Below are positions 25,563 through 34,616 of a stretch of 64,000 nucleotides of DNA, in pieces. A program made the position numbers and the translations under genes. Source of the DNA: Veillonellales bacterium (GTDB lineage: Bacteria; Bacillota; Negativicutes; Veillonellales; Dialisteraceae); assembly GCA_944390485.1 (NCBI GenBank), contig CALXPQ010000003.1:124001-188000 (forward strand). Reading direction: 5' to 3'. The notes under the pieces were generated by a model that saw only the letters and a list, made by a program, of their open reading frames with translations, made no database searches and was not told the origin of the DNA. Every line of letters starts with the position of its first letter. Positions within the stretch are counted from its first letter, which is position 1.

Positions 25563-26115
25563 GCGAGGCTTTATATTGCGGGGTTTCATGAATATGTGGA
25601 ACTGCTCCGATGTTTGCGAAACGTCCGTGTCGAAAATGAAGTTTGCGTCTCATGCACGATACAGGTTCAGCACTGGTGCAGCTTCCCCGCCCGTTCCGTC
25701 GGAGGCCGACCCCGCAGGGGAAAATTTTTCGTTCCCGCCGTGAAGAGGCCGCGCCGTGTTTGAGCGAGCATAGCGAGCGAGTTGCGCGGACTTAGGCGGA
25801 AACAAAAAATTTTAGGCTGGAGACGCGCGGCGGCGCCCCCTTTCTTGGCCGACACTCTTTCCGGGCGGCCGGAAAGAATGTCGGGGACCATGGAATCCCA
25901 TTCCCCAAATGGAAAAATTCGTACATGAGTCAGCACATACGGTCGCTCTATGCGAGTTTGTATTGCCTGTGCAAAAAAGCATTTTTGCCTATGTGGGTCC
26001 GCTCCGGTATATGTGAAACGTACGTGCTGCAAGGAAAAAACGCCCCGCCTGCGCAGAAAAATTTTTCATCGTGATGCTGGCCCGCCCTGCATGGGTTTCC
26101 ATAAAGGGCGCAGCC
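25563..26115. other. Gene-free region with hairpin and short repeats
   Basis: About 0.55 kb without a credible coding frame. It holds GCGAG repeats around 25763-25780 (GAGCGAGCATAGCGAGCGAG), a long perfect-looking hairpin at 25849-25884, a GGAAT-CCC-ATTCC palindrome near 25892 and several AAAATTTT blocks. Left (about 25620) and right (about 26010) parts share GAAACGT-C/A-CGTG and GAAAATTTTTC segments, as if derived from related sequence. It may be the remnant of a mobile element or an untranslated regulatory region. Confidence 0.5.
25849..25884. repeat. 16-bp inverted repeat (hairpin)
   Basis: CCGACACTCTTTCCGG, loop GCGG, CCGGAAAGAATGTCGG. Fifteen of sixteen pairs match. There is no T-tract on either side, so it is not a standard terminator. 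Confidence 0.8.
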
Positions 26116-26145
26116 TTGCCGCCTAGGATTGTCCCGTGATACAAT
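26116..26145 (+). promoter_or_regulatory. Promoter of the PhzF-family gene
   Basis: TTGCCG, 18-base spacer, TACAAT with extended TGA. Confidence 0.65.
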
Positions 26146-26178
26146 GCAGAAAAATCGAAAGAAAGCGGGGAATGAAAG

Positions 26179-26961
26179 ATGAAACAGTATGTGGTGGACG
26201 CCTTCACGAAAGAGGTTTTCCGCGGGAATCCTGCGGCGGTGTGCGTCATGGACGCGTGGCTGCCGGACGAGGTGATGCAGAAGATCGCCATCGAGAATCA
26301 GCTTTCGGAGACGGCTTTCGCGGTGAAGCAGGGAGACCGGTACGGCCTGCGGTGGTTCACGCCGGGCGGCGAGATCGACCTGTGCGGCCATGCGACGCTG
26401 GGCACGGCGTATGCGATCCTTCGTTTCTATGAACCAGAGGCGGACGCGGTGTCTTTCTCGACCATGAGCGGCGTGCTCACGGTGACGAAGAAGGACGGGC
26501 GCTACGAGATGGAATTCCCCGCGTACGACCTGAAGGAGGTGCCGGTGACGGACGAGATGGAAGCGGCCATCGGCGCGCGGCCGCTCGCGGCGTACATGGC
26601 GCGGGACCTGCTCTGCGTGATGGACAGCGAGGATTTCGTGCGGAACGCCGCGCCGGATCAGGAGAAGGTGGCGGCCCTGCCGGGGCTCCTGCTCCACATC
26701 ACCGCCGCGGGGAAGGACTATGACTGCGTGTCCCGGTCCTTCGCGCCGAAGCTCGCCGTGCCGGAGGACCCGGTGTGCGGCTCCGGCCACTGCCACATTT
26801 TCCCGTACTGGGCGAAGGCGCTCGGGAAGACGGAGCTTCTCGGCTGGCAGGCGTCGGCCCGGGGCGGCGCGGTGTACGGCCGCGTGGAGGGAGACAAGGT
26901 CTTCCTCGGCGGCGAGGCGGCGCTTTTCTCGGAAGCGGAGATCTATCCGGAAGGCAAATAA
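26179..26961 (+). CDS. PhzF family isomerase/epimerase
   Basis: 260-aa protein of the PhzF fold (two diaminopimelate-epimerase-like halves). Conserved stretches are VDAFTKEVFRGNPAAVC (start), NQLSETAFAV, RWFTPGGEIDLCGHATLGTA and EDPVCGSGHCHIFPYW. The catalytic Glu of this family is in SETAF. Most members outside phenazine clusters have unknown substrates, and no phenazine genes are present here. It stands alone between its own extended -10 promoter and a terminator. Confidence 0.88.
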   Translation: MKQYVVDAFTKEVFRGNPAAVCVMDAWLPDEVMQKIAIENQLSETAFAVKQGDRYGLRWFTPGGEIDLCGHATLGTAYAILRFYEPEADAVSFSTMSGVLTVTKKDGRYEMEFPAYDLKEVPVTDEMEAAIGARPLAAYMARDLLCVMDSEDFVRNAAPDQEKVAALPGLLLHITAAGKDYDCVSRSFAPKLAVPEDPVCGSGHCHIFPYWAKALGKTELLGWQASARGGAVYGRVEGDKVFLGGEAALFSEAEIYPEGK

Positions 26962-26968
26962 AAGAGAA

Positions 26969-26995
26969 AGGGGAGCGGCGGCGCTCCTCTTTTTG
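26969..26995 (+). terminator. Intrinsic terminator after PhzF gene
   Basis: GGGGAGC / GCTCCTC stem followed by TTTTT. Confidence 0.8.
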
Positions 26996-27036
26996 CATGG
27001 ATTTCGGCGGGGCGCTTTTCTTCGGGGGAAGGGCCA

Positions 27037-27045
27037 TGCTATAAT
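27037..27045 (+). promoter_or_regulatory. Extended -10 promoter of the helicase gene
   Basis: TGCTATAAT. The 78-base leader contains CGCGGA-GT-TCCGCG (27073-27086) followed by TCTTTTCCTT, an attenuator-like hairpin that fits the autoregulated leaders known for DEAD-box genes. Confidence 0.65.
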
Positions 27046-27123
27046 AAGCTGAATTATTGTCCGAATCGGGGGCGCGGAGTTCCGCGTCTTTTCCTTCGGC
27101 GGAATCTGGAATGGAGGCATCGT

Positions 27124-28662
27124 ATGTACGAAACATTTGAAGAACTGGGCATTGTGCCGCAGATTTTGAAAGCGGTGGAGGACATGGGCTTCGAGGAGCC
27201 CACGCCGATCCAGAAGGCGGCCATCCCCGCGGCGCTCGCCGGCCGGGACCTCATCGGGCAGGCGCAGACGGGCACGGGGAAGACGGCGGCTTTCGGCATC
27301 CCGATTCTTCAGCGCATCGACATGTCCCGTCCCGCCCCGCAGGCGGTGGTGCTCTCGCCCACGCGGGAGCTCGCGGTGCAGTCCGCCGAGGAGATCAATC
27401 ATCTGGCGGAGTTCCTGCCCATCCACGCCGTGCCGATTTACGGCGGGCAGGACATCAACCGCCAGTTCCGCGCGCTGCGCCAGCATCCGCAGGTGATCGT
27501 CGCCACGCCGGGCCGGCTCATGGACCACATGAAGCGCGGCTCCATCGACCTGTCCCACGTGCAGGTGCTCGTGCTGGACGAGGCGGATGAAATGATGGAC
27601 ATGGGCTTCATCGACGACATCCGCACGATCCTCTCCGCGATGCCGGAGGAGCGGCAGACCATGCTCTTCTCTGCGACGATGCCCGGCCCCATCCAGGAGT
27701 TGGCGGACACGTTCCTGAAAGAGCCGGAGCACGTGCAGATCAAGGCGGCAACGGTCACCATCGACCTGATCGAGCAGGAGTACATCGAGCTGCCGGACCG
27801 CCAGAAATTCGACGCGCTGTGCCGCCTGCTGGACATGCAGGAGCCGGATCTGGCCATCGTCTTCGTCCGCACGAAGCGCCGCGCCGACGAGGTGACGGAG
27901 GCGCTGAAGAAGCGCGGCTACGCGGCGGAGGGCATCCATGGCGACCTGTCGCAGGCGAAGCGCGACTCGGTCATCCGCCAGTTCAAGGAAAATACCATCG
28001 ATATCCTCGTGGCGACGGACGTGGCGGCCCGCGGGCTGGACATCAGCGGCGTGACGCACGTGTACAATTTCGACATGCCGCAGGACCCGGAGAGCTACGT
28101 GCACCGCGTGGGCCGCACGGGCCGGGCCGGCCGCACGGGCATGGCGACCACGTTCGTCATTTCCCGCGAGATGGGGCAGCTCCACGACATCGAGCGGCTC
28201 ATCCGCCGGCGCATCAAGCGCCGCGCCGTGCCGACGCTCTCGGACGTCATCGAGGGCAACCAGCGCGAGGCCATCGAGAGCCTGCGCGCGGCCGCGGGCG
28301 GCGAGGGGCTCGAGACGTACCGCGAGACGGCGGAGGAGCTCCTCAATGATTACGACTCCATCTCTCTCGTGGCGGCGGCGATCAAGCTGCTCACGAAGCA
28401 GCCCGACGTGACGCCCGTGCGCATCACCGAGGAGAAGCCCCAGTTCCGGAAGCGCCGGAGCGGCGACGGCCGGCGCATGCGCCGCGGCGGGGACCGCCCG
28501 CGCCGGGAAGCGCGCGGAGAAGACGGCGAAGGCGGCCAGTCCCGCCGGGATGGACGGAGAAGCGGCCCGCGCCGCGGGAGCCGCAGCCGCGGCGGAGAGA
28601 CCGGCGCGCCGCGCCGCCCGGCTCATCAGACGTCGTTCAAGCCGTATTTCAAGGAAGACTGA
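27124..28662 (+). CDS. DEAD-box ATP-dependent RNA helicase (CshA/DeaD-like)
   Basis: 512-aa RNA helicase acting in ribosome assembly and mRNA decay. Q motif (EEPTPIQKAAIP), Walker A AQTGTGKT, PTRELA, DEAD in LVLDEADEMMDMGF, SAT in LFSATMP, and HRVGRTGRAGR are all present. Residues 440-512 form a basic Arg/Gly-rich tail that binds RNA. The tail is typical of CshA-type enzymes in Firmicutes. The start follows TGGAGGCATCGT. The 3' end converges on nadE with a shared terminator. Confidence 0.95.
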   Translation: MYETFEELGIVPQILKAVEDMGFEEPTPIQKAAIPAALAGRDLIGQAQTGTGKTAAFGIPILQRIDMSRPAPQAVVLSPTRELAVQSAEEINHLAEFLPIHAVPIYGGQDINRQFRALRQHPQVIVATPGRLMDHMKRGSIDLSHVQVLVLDEADEMMDMGFIDDIRTILSAMPEERQTMLFSATMPGPIQELADTFLKEPEHVQIKAATVTIDLIEQEYIELPDRQKFDALCRLLDMQEPDLAIVFVRTKRRADEVTEALKKRGYAAEGIHGDLSQAKRDSVIRQFKENTIDILVATDVAARGLDISGVTHVYNFDMPQDPESYVHRVGRTGRAGRTGMATTFVISREMGQLHDIERLIRRRIKRRAVPTLSDVIEGNQREAIESLRAAAGGEGLETYRETAEELLNDYDSISLVAAAIKLLTKQPDVTPVRITEEKPQFRKRRSGDGRRMRRGGDRPRREARGEDGEGGQSRRDGRRSGPRRGSRSRGGETGAPRRPAHQTSFKPYFKED

Positions 28663-28671
28663 CACAAAAAG

Positions 28672-28700
28672 AAGACAGACCTTTTCGGAGGCCTGTCTTT
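28672..28700. terminator. Bidirectional terminator between helicase and nadE
   Basis: AAGACAG / CTGTCTT stem with A- and T-rich flanks between convergent genes. Confidence 0.8.
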
Positions 28701-28715
28701 TCGTTTGCCCGTTTT

Positions 28716-30602
28716 TCAGCGGGCGGGGGAGAGGAGCTTTTCTTTCAGCGCGAGGTAGGCGTCGGTGAAGTAGGGGGCGAGCTGGGATTCGCGCAGGTCG
28801 TAGCCGTAGGGGCGGCGGGAGACGGCGATGAGCGGCGGGGACTGGATGCGTTTCGCCACGGCGAAGCCCGCGAAGAGTTTCCACCATTTTTCCAGATCGG
28901 CGATGAAGGAGGCCGCGTCGGGGAAAAGATCGCGCACCGCAAGGGGCGTGCCGATATTCTGCTCGAGGGTCCCGTCGGCATACCACCGGAGGATGTCTTC
29001 CGGGGTCTTCCGCTCCCACGGTTCGACAAAGGCGCGGAAGAGGTAGTCGTGGTAGTCGTACACGAGGGGATCGCCGAGTCCCTTGTCCACGGCCTGCGCG
29101 TCGGAGAGCTCCGCGCTGGGTCGGATGGCGAAGGTGCCTTCGGGGATGACCGCTTCGCCGAACCATTCGTTCAGCGCGCGGCCCGTCTGGTAGACCTGGT
29201 GCTTCCACAGGTCGGCGGTCGCGGCGAGGGCGCCGGCCATGTCGCCGTAGAGGGTGGCGTAGCCGATGGTGAATTCGGTCTTGTTCGCGTTGCACGTGAA
29301 GACGCCCCCGAAGGACGCGGCGAGCGCGGCGAGGATGCGGGCGCTCCGGTCGCGGGCCTGCATGTTTTCCCGCATGAAGGATGAGGGCGCGAGATTTTTT
29401 TCGCCGTCCGCTGTGCGGATGGTGAGCGAGGCGAGGGTGTCCGCCGTGCGGTCCACGAAGTCCCCGATGGGGATCGTCACGTAGGGAGCGCCGAGGCGGG
29501 CGGCGAGGTCGGCGGCGAGGCCCTTCGTGGTCTCCGAGTTGAACCGCGTGGGCGTATTCACGAGGAGGAGCCGGTCCGCGGGGAGGACGGAGCGGTACAG
29601 CGCGGCGTTCACCGCGGAGTCGATGCCGCCGGAGACGCCGATGACCGCGCGGGACGCGCCGATGTCCGCGAGGAAGCGGGAGACGCCGTAGCGGAGCGCC
29701 GGGAGGAGCAGGCTGCCCGTGCGGGGCGGCATGGGGGTCTCCGGCGCGAGCGTGCGCGAAGCCCGGTCGAAGAGGAAGGAGGAGCGCGCCTCTTCATAGG
29801 GCGCGGCTTCGCCGGCGAGCCGGCCGTCCGCATCGTAGGCGGCGGTCATGCCGTCGAAGGTATAGCAGTCCTTGCCGTTGTTCTGGAGGCCGCGGCAGTT
29901 CACGTAGAGCATGGGCACGTGGAGGCGGGAGAGCGCCGCGGTGAGCATGCGGTGGCGCTTGTCGTTCTTGCCGAGGGTGAAGGGCGAGGCGGAGAGATTG
30001 AAGAAAAGGTCCGGCCCGTGCGCGGCGAGGAGGTCCATGGGGTGCGTGGCGTAGTTCTCGTCCCAGCTGTCTTCGCAGAGGAGGACGCCCGCGGCGACCG
30101 GCCCGTCCTTCGCGGGGAGGTCGAAAGGCTGGAGGAAGGCCGAGAGGGAGAGGCCGTCTTCCGCCGCGGCGACGGCGGCGGGGGTGAAGTAGCGCCGGTC
30201 GTCGAACTGGCGGTAGTTCGGGAGGAGCGTCTTCACCGCATAGGGGCGGCGGCTCCCGCGGGGGGAGAGGAAGCCGCCGTCCGCGGCGGCGAAGGCGGCG
30301 TTGTATTTTCGCACGCGCCCGTCGTCCTGGATGCGGTCCCAGTCCACGGCGCAGCTCCCCCAGACGATGGTGAGGCCGCGGGCCGCGGCGGCGATGCGCG
30401 CGTTGGCCGCTTCGCATTCCCGGAGGAACGCGGTCTGGTCCCACAGGTCCCCGATGAGGTAACCCGTGAGGCACATTTCCGGCAGGACGAGGATGTCCGC
30501 GCCGGCGGCTTTCGCGCGGCGGATCTCTTCTTCGATCTGTTCCCGGTTGGCCCGGATGTCTCCCGGGCGGATGTCGAGCTGAGCGGTGATGATGCGGATC
30601 AT
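28716..30602 (-). CDS. nadE: Glutamine-dependent NAD+ synthetase
   Basis: 628-aa two-domain enzyme that converts deamido-NAD to NAD using glutamine nitrogen. The N-terminal nitrilase-like glutaminase has the Glu-Lys-Cys triad, with Glu in LVLPEMCLTGY and Cys in GVLLCEDSW. The C-terminal synthetase has the PP-loop SGGIDS (VIGVSGGIDSAVNAAL). Length is typical of fused NadE. Start ATG at 30602 follows AAAAGGAGACC on the minus strand. It has its own extended -10 promoter, divergent from the radical SAM gene. Confidence 0.95.
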   Translation of the reverse strand: MIRIITAQLDIRPGDIRANREQIEEEIRRAKAAGADILVLPEMCLTGYLIGDLWDQTAFLRECEAANARIAAAARGLTIVWGSCAVDWDRIQDDGRVRKYNAAFAAADGGFLSPRGSRRPYAVKTLLPNYRQFDDRRYFTPAAVAAAEDGLSLSAFLQPFDLPAKDGPVAAGVLLCEDSWDENYATHPMDLLAAHGPDLFFNLSASPFTLGKNDKRHRMLTAALSRLHVPMLYVNCRGLQNNGKDCYTFDGMTAAYDADGRLAGEAAPYEEARSSFLFDRASRTLAPETPMPPRTGSLLLPALRYGVSRFLADIGASRAVIGVSGGIDSAVNAALYRSVLPADRLLLVNTPTRFNSETTKGLAADLAARLGAPYVTIPIGDFVDRTADTLASLTIRTADGEKNLAPSSFMRENMQARDRSARILAALAASFGGVFTCNANKTEFTIGYATLYGDMAGALAATADLWKHQVYQTGRALNEWFGEAVIPEGTFAIRPSAELSDAQAVDKGLGDPLVYDYHDYLFRAFVEPWERKTPEDILRWYADGTLEQNIGTPLAVRDLFPDAASFIADLEKWWKLFAGFAVAKRIQSPPLIAVSRRPYGYDLRESQLAPYFTDAYLALKEKLLSPAR

Positions 30603-30631
30603 GGCAGGTCTCCTTTTCGTTCGTTTCTTTT

Positions 30632-30640
30632 ATTGTAGCA
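30632..30640 (-). promoter_or_regulatory. Extended -10 promoter of nadE
   Basis: TGCTACAAT read on the minus strand, 30 bases before the start. Confidence 0.6.
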
Positions 30641-30681
30641 TAGGGCGCGGCAAAACTTTTCCCCGCGGCGGTTCTGTTGTA

Positions 30682-30690
30682 TGATATAAC
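30682..30690 (+). promoter_or_regulatory. Extended -10 promoter of the yhcC-to-era run
   Basis: TGATATAAC, 16 bases before the start codon; the leader would be very short. Confidence 0.5.
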
Positions 30691-30705
30691 CTGAAGGAGT
30701 GTCAT

Positions 30706-31686
30706 ATGGGACGATACCGAAATTATTCCGACGCGCTCCGGGCGCGGTACGGGGAGAAAGTATACAAGGTGCCGGTGGCGCTGCCCGTGACGTGCCCGAA
30801 CCGGGACGGCACGCTCGGCCGCGGCGGCTGCATTTTCTGCGGCTCCATCGGCGCGGACTACGAGACGAAGGCCGTGGGTCTCTCCGTCACGGCGCAGCTC
30901 GAGCGGAGCATCGCCCATATCGGACCGAAGTACAGGGCGAAGAAATTCATCGCCTATTTCCAGAATTTCACCAATACCTACGCGTCGCCGGAGACGTTCC
31001 GCGCGTGGATGGAGGAGGCGGCGCGCCATCCGGCGGTGGCGGAGCTGGACGTGTCCACCCGGCCGGACTGCATCCACGAGGCGTATCTCGACATCCTGCG
31101 GGAGACGGCGGAGACGTACGGCGTGGGCGTCACCATCGAGCTGGGGCTCCAGTCATCGAATCCGCACACGCTCGCCGTCCTCGGGCGGGGGCACACGGCG
31201 GCGGAATTCATCGACGCAGCGCTCCGCATCGGGCGGTACGGCTTCGGCCTCTGCGCGCACGTCATCGCGGACCTGCCGTGGGACGACCGCACGGACGTCG
31301 TGGAGACGGCGAAGCTCCTGTCGGTCCTGCCGGTGACGCAGGCGAAGCTCCACTCGCTCTACATCGTGAAGGGGACGAAGCTCGCGGCGATGCACGCGGC
31401 AGGAGAGGTGCAGCTCCTCCCGATGGAGGAATACATCGAGCGGGTGCTGCTCTTCCTGTCGTACCTGCGGGAGGACATCGTCATCCAGCGCATCGTGGGG
31501 CGGGCATCCGGCCCGTATACGGTGACGGTGAACGGCGGCGAGCCCTGGTGGGAAGTGAAGAAGCGCATCGACGAGGCGATGATCCTGCGGGACATCGCGC
31601 AGGGCGACCGGTGCGACTATATCGGCGGGAAGGCGGTGCGCCGCTGGACCGGCGGACCCTGCGGGATTGAACAGAGAAAGGCGTGA
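30706..31686 (+). CDS. Radical SAM protein, YhcC/TIGR01212 family
   Basis: 326-aa radical S-adenosylmethionine protein. The cluster cysteines lie in the family-specific pattern CPNRDGTLGRGGCIFC (Cys29, Cys41 and Cys44, counted from the start), followed by a TIM-barrel core with ELGLQS and HVIADLPWD. Substrate and reaction are unknown for the family. Start ATG follows GAAGGAGTGTC. The stop overlaps the phoH start, so it leads a tightly packed operon through ybeY, cdd and era. Confidence 0.85.
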   Translation: MGRYRNYSDALRARYGEKVYKVPVALPVTCPNRDGTLGRGGCIFCGSIGADYETKAVGLSVTAQLERSIAHIGPKYRAKKFIAYFQNFTNTYASPETFRAWMEEAARHPAVAELDVSTRPDCIHEAYLDILRETAETYGVGVTIELGLQSSNPHTLAVLGRGHTAAEFIDAALRIGRYGFGLCAHVIADLPWDDRTDVVETAKLLSVLPVTQAKLHSLYIVKGTKLAAMHAAGEVQLLPMEEYIERVLLFLSYLREDIVIQRIVGRASGPYTVTVNGGEPWWEVKKRIDEAMILRDIAQGDRCDYIGGKAVRRWTGGPCGIEQRKA

Positions 31687-32693
31687 GTGTTATTTCTGAC
31701 GAATACGTACAGGAGATCGTGATGGAGGATTTCCACGAGGCGTCGCGCATCCTCGCGCGGGGCAGCAATTACCTGAAGCTCATCGGGGAGCACTACGGCT
31801 GCCAGGTGGCGGGCCGGGGCAACGTGATCCGCCTCGCGGGCGAAGAGGACGCGGTGACGAAGGCGGCGGCGGTCATCGGAGAGCTGCGGCGCATGTCGAA
31901 GCAGCGCATCTATCTCTCGGAGCGCCACGTGCGGCAGACCATGAAGTTCCTCGACGAGGGGAACCACCACCTCATCCACGACCTCGAGGCGGACACGGTG
32001 AATGTGACGAAGAACGGCAAGCCTATCCACCCGCGGACGCTCGGGCAGAAGCGCTATGTGGACGCGATCCGGAACCATTCCATCACCTTCGGCATCGGGC
32101 CGGCGGGCACGGGCAAGACCTATCTCGCGGTGGCGCTGGGGGCGTTCTACCTGCGCAACCACGACGTGGAGCGGATCATCCTCGTGCGGCCCGCCGTGGA
32201 GGCGGGGGAGAAGCTGGGCTTCCTCCCGGGGGACATGCAGGAAAAGGTGAATCCCTACCTGCGGCCGCTCTTCGACGGGCTGCTCGCCATGTTCGGGCCG
32301 GAGGATTTCCTGCACCTGCAGCAGAAGGGGGCCATCGAGGTGGCGCCCCTCGCGTACATGCGCGGGCGGACGCTGGAGAAATCCTTCGTCATCCTGGACG
32401 AGGCGCAGAATACCACGGTGGAGCAGATCAAGATGTTCCTCACGCGGCTGGGCTTCCGGTCGAAGATGGTGGTGAACGGCGACGTGACGCAGATCGACCT
32501 GCCGCCCCACGTGAAGTGCGGGCTCACGGACGCGGTGCGCGTGCTCCGGGGCATCCCGGACATCGAGACGGTGCGATTCAGCGAGGAGGACGTGGTGCGC
32601 CACGACCTGGTGGCGGCCATCATCCACGCCTATGAGGAAGACGGAAAGAAACGGAAAAAAGCAGAAGGGACCGAACATGGAAATCACGATTAA
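31683..32693 (+). CDS. phoH: PhoH family ATPase (PhoH-like, YlaK/PhoL type)
   Basis: 336-aa P-loop ATPase. Walker A GPAGTGKT is at about 139-146 and Walker B with DEAQN is in FVILDEAQNTT. The N-terminal KH-like region precedes it. Partnered with ybeY it is thought to act in RNA metabolism. The GTG at 31683 overlaps the previous stop; an in-frame ATG at 31722 has a better ribosome site (AGGAGA) but would cut the first conserved strand (EIVMEDFHEASRIL), so the GTG is preferred with some doubt. The end overlaps ybeY. Confidence 0.92.
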   Translation: MSVISDEYVQEIVMEDFHEASRILARGSNYLKLIGEHYGCQVAGRGNVIRLAGEEDAVTKAAAVIGELRRMSKQRIYLSERHVRQTMKFLDEGNHHLIHDLEADTVNVTKNGKPIHPRTLGQKRYVDAIRNHSITFGIGPAGTGKTYLAVALGAFYLRNHDVERIILVRPAVEAGEKLGFLPGDMQEKVNPYLRPLFDGLLAMFGPEDFLHLQQKGAIEVAPLAYMRGRTLEKSFVILDEAQNTTVEQIKMFLTRLGFRSKMVVNGDVTQIDLPPHVKCGLTDAVRVLRGIPDIETVRFSEEDVVRHDLVAAIIHAYEEDGKKRKKAEGTEHGNHD

Positions 32694-33144
32694 TTACAGC
32701 AATATGGGCTACTACAGCGAGGAGCTGGAGCGCCTCATCCGCGAGGTGCTCGCGAAGGGCGCGGAGCTCCAGCAGGTGCGGGAGGACGCGGAGATCAGCG
32801 TGCTCATCTGCGACGGCCCGGTGATCCACGAGCTGAACCGCACGTACCGCGGCGTGGACGCGCCCACGGACGTGCTGTCCTTCGCGCTGAACGAAGGGGA
32901 GGACGACGTGCCCGAGGAAGAGGCCGAGCTGGGGGATATCGTCATCAATCTGGACCGCGCGGAGGAGCAGGCCGCCGAGTACGGCCACAGCCGCGAGCGG
33001 GAGGTGGCGTACCTGGCGGTGCACGGATTCCTGCACATCCTGGGGTACGACCACTACGACCCGGAGGAAAAGAAAGCCATGCGCGCCGCGGAGGAGGCGA
33101 TCCTCTCCGCCTGCGGGCTGGAGCGGGTGATGAATGAGGACTGA
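32677..33144 (+). CDS. ybeY: Endoribonuclease YbeY (16S rRNA maturation)
   Basis: 155-aa zinc-dependent endoribonuclease for 16S rRNA 3' processing and ribosome quality control. The metal motif HGFLHILGYDH gives ligands H116, H120 and H126. PTDVLSFAL and GDIVINLD are also characteristic. The ATG at 32677 has GAAGGGA seven bases upstream and lies inside the end of phoH; an in-frame ATG at 32632 is less well placed. The 3' end overlaps cdd by 11 bases. Confidence 0.94.
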   Translation: MEITINYSNMGYYSEELERLIREVLAKGAELQQVREDAEISVLICDGPVIHELNRTYRGVDAPTDVLSFALNEGEDDVPEEEAELGDIVINLDRAEEQAAEYGHSREREVAYLAVHGFLHILGYDHYDPEEKKAMRAAEEAILSACGLERVMNED

Positions 33145-33541
33145 GGAGATCGCCCGGCTCGTCCGGCACGCCATGGATGCCCGGCTCCACGCGTACGCGC
33201 CGTATTCGCATTTCCCCGTGGGGGCGGCGGCGCTCACGCTGGACGGGCGGATCTTCACGGGGTGCAACGTGGAGAACGCCTCCTATCCGGCGGGGCTCTG
33301 CGCGGAGCGGAACGCCGTGGGAAGCGCGGTCGCCGCGGGGGTGACGGAATTCCGGGCGATCGCCGTGTGCGGGAGCCTCTCGGAGTACACCACGCCGTGC
33401 GGCCTGTGCCGCCAGTTTCTGGCGGAATTCCGGGTGCCGCTCGTGATCTGCGCCCGGAGCGAAGAAGACTACATCATTATGACTGAAGAAGAACTGCTGC
33501 CCCGCGCGTTCGGCGGGGACGCGGGCAAGGAGAAAGCATGA
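33134..33541 (+). CDS. cdd: Cytidine deaminase
   Basis: 135-aa homotetrameric-type cytidine deaminase for pyrimidine salvage. Zinc ligands C56, C89 and C92 and catalytic E58 (CAE...PCGLC) are present, with YSHFPVGAA and GCNVENASYPAGLCAERNA typical. Both ends overlap neighbours (ybeY and era), so it is strictly part of the operon. The phoH-ybeY-cdd-era order is common in Firmicutes. Confidence 0.95.
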   Translation: MRTEEIARLVRHAMDARLHAYAPYSHFPVGAAALTLDGRIFTGCNVENASYPAGLCAERNAVGSAVAAGVTEFRAIAVCGSLSEYTTPCGLCRQFLAEFRVPLVICARSEEDYIIMTEEELLPRAFGGDAGKEKA

Positions 33542-34452
33542 ATCCATCTGAAACCAAGACGCCTTTCCATTCCGGCTTCGTCGCCCTCGTGGGCCGGCCG
33601 AACGTGGGGAAATCCACCCTGATGAACGCCGTGCTCGGCGAGAAGATCTCCATCGTGTCCGCCCACGCGCAGACCACGCGCACGAAGATCACCGGCGTGT
33701 GGAACGGCGACCGCTGCCAGGCGGTCTTCCTGGACACGCCGGGCATGCACAAGCCCCAGTCGAAGCTGGGCGAAGTGATCCGGCAGCAGGCCGTGGATGC
33801 GCTGGACGAGGTGGACGTCATCGTCTTCCTCTGCGCGTGCGACGACCCTCTCGGCGCGGGCGACCGGTACATCCTGAAGCTCATCGAGGGGAAGAAGGTG
33901 CCCGTCTTCCTCGTGCTCTCCAAGATCGACCTCATCAGCAAAGAGAAGCTCATGAAGAAGATCATCCAGTACAGCCAGATCTATCCGTTCAAGGAGATCA
34001 TCCCGCTCTCCGCCGTGACGGGGGACAATCTGGACGAATTCACGAAGATGATCGCGAAATACCTGCCGGAGGGGCCGAAGTATTTCCCCGACGACATGGT
34101 GACGGACCAGCCGGAGCGGAACATTGTGCAGGAGATCGTCCGGGAGAAGCTGCTGCTCCGCACCCGCGACGAGGTGCCGCACGCCATCGGCGTCTTCGCG
34201 GAGGAATTCAAAGAGCGGGAGAACGGCAAGGTCTACATCCGCTGCACCATCCTCGTGGAGCGGGATTCGCAGAAGCGCATCATCATCGGCAAGAACGGCT
34301 CGCTCCTGAAGGAGGCCGGCCGGGACGCACGGGAGGAGATCCAGCGCCTCATCGGCGCGCCGGTGTATCTCGACCTGTGGGTCAAGGTGACGCGCGACTG
34401 GAAGAACAAGGATTACGTGCTCCGGGAGCTGGGCTACAAGGAGCATAAATGA
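33538..34452 (+). CDS. era: GTPase Era
   Basis: 304-aa GTPase for 30S subunit maturation. G1 GRPNVGKST, the switch region TTRTKITGV, G3 DTPGMHKP and G4 SKID are present in the N domain; the C-terminal KH domain includes KRIIIGKNGSLLKEAGRDAR. Starts with ATG overlapping the cdd stop (ATGA). A strong terminator follows, ending the run begun at the radical SAM gene. Confidence 0.97.
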   Translation: MNPSETKTPFHSGFVALVGRPNVGKSTLMNAVLGEKISIVSAHAQTTRTKITGVWNGDRCQAVFLDTPGMHKPQSKLGEVIRQQAVDALDEVDVIVFLCACDDPLGAGDRYILKLIEGKKVPVFLVLSKIDLISKEKLMKKIIQYSQIYPFKEIIPLSAVTGDNLDEFTKMIAKYLPEGPKYFPDDMVTDQPERNIVQEIVREKLLLRTRDEVPHAIGVFAEEFKERENGKVYIRCTILVERDSQKRIIIGKNGSLLKEAGRDAREEIQRLIGAPVYLDLWVKVTRDWKNKDYVLRELGYKEHK

Positions 34453-34457
34453 GGGGA

Positions 34458-34479
34458 AGCGGCTGCGGCCGCTTTTTTT
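34458..34479 (+). terminator. Intrinsic terminator after era
   Basis: AGCGGC-TGCG-GCCGCT type stem and seven T. Confidence 0.9.
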
Positions 34480-34493
34480 CTGTCCGGGAAATA

Positions 34494-34502
34494 TGGTATG
34501 AT
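34494..34502 (+). promoter_or_regulatory. Extended -10 promoter of the CorC-recO unit
   Basis: TGGTATGAT in a short AT-rich stretch about 95 bases before the coding region. Confidence 0.5.
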
Positions 34503-34616
34503 AAAAAATAATGCGCCGCACGGGAAGCGGCGCGGCTGCCCGCAGGCAGCGCTTCTGCTTTCCCTTTTCCTGTCCAACTGGAGGAATGACTTATCGACAC
34601 CCAATTAGAACTGGCG

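Noticed and set aside
25563-26115. CRISPR array or rRNA fragment in the gene-free region
   Set aside because: No regular repeat-spacer pattern and no rRNA-like conserved stretches; repeats are too short and irregular.
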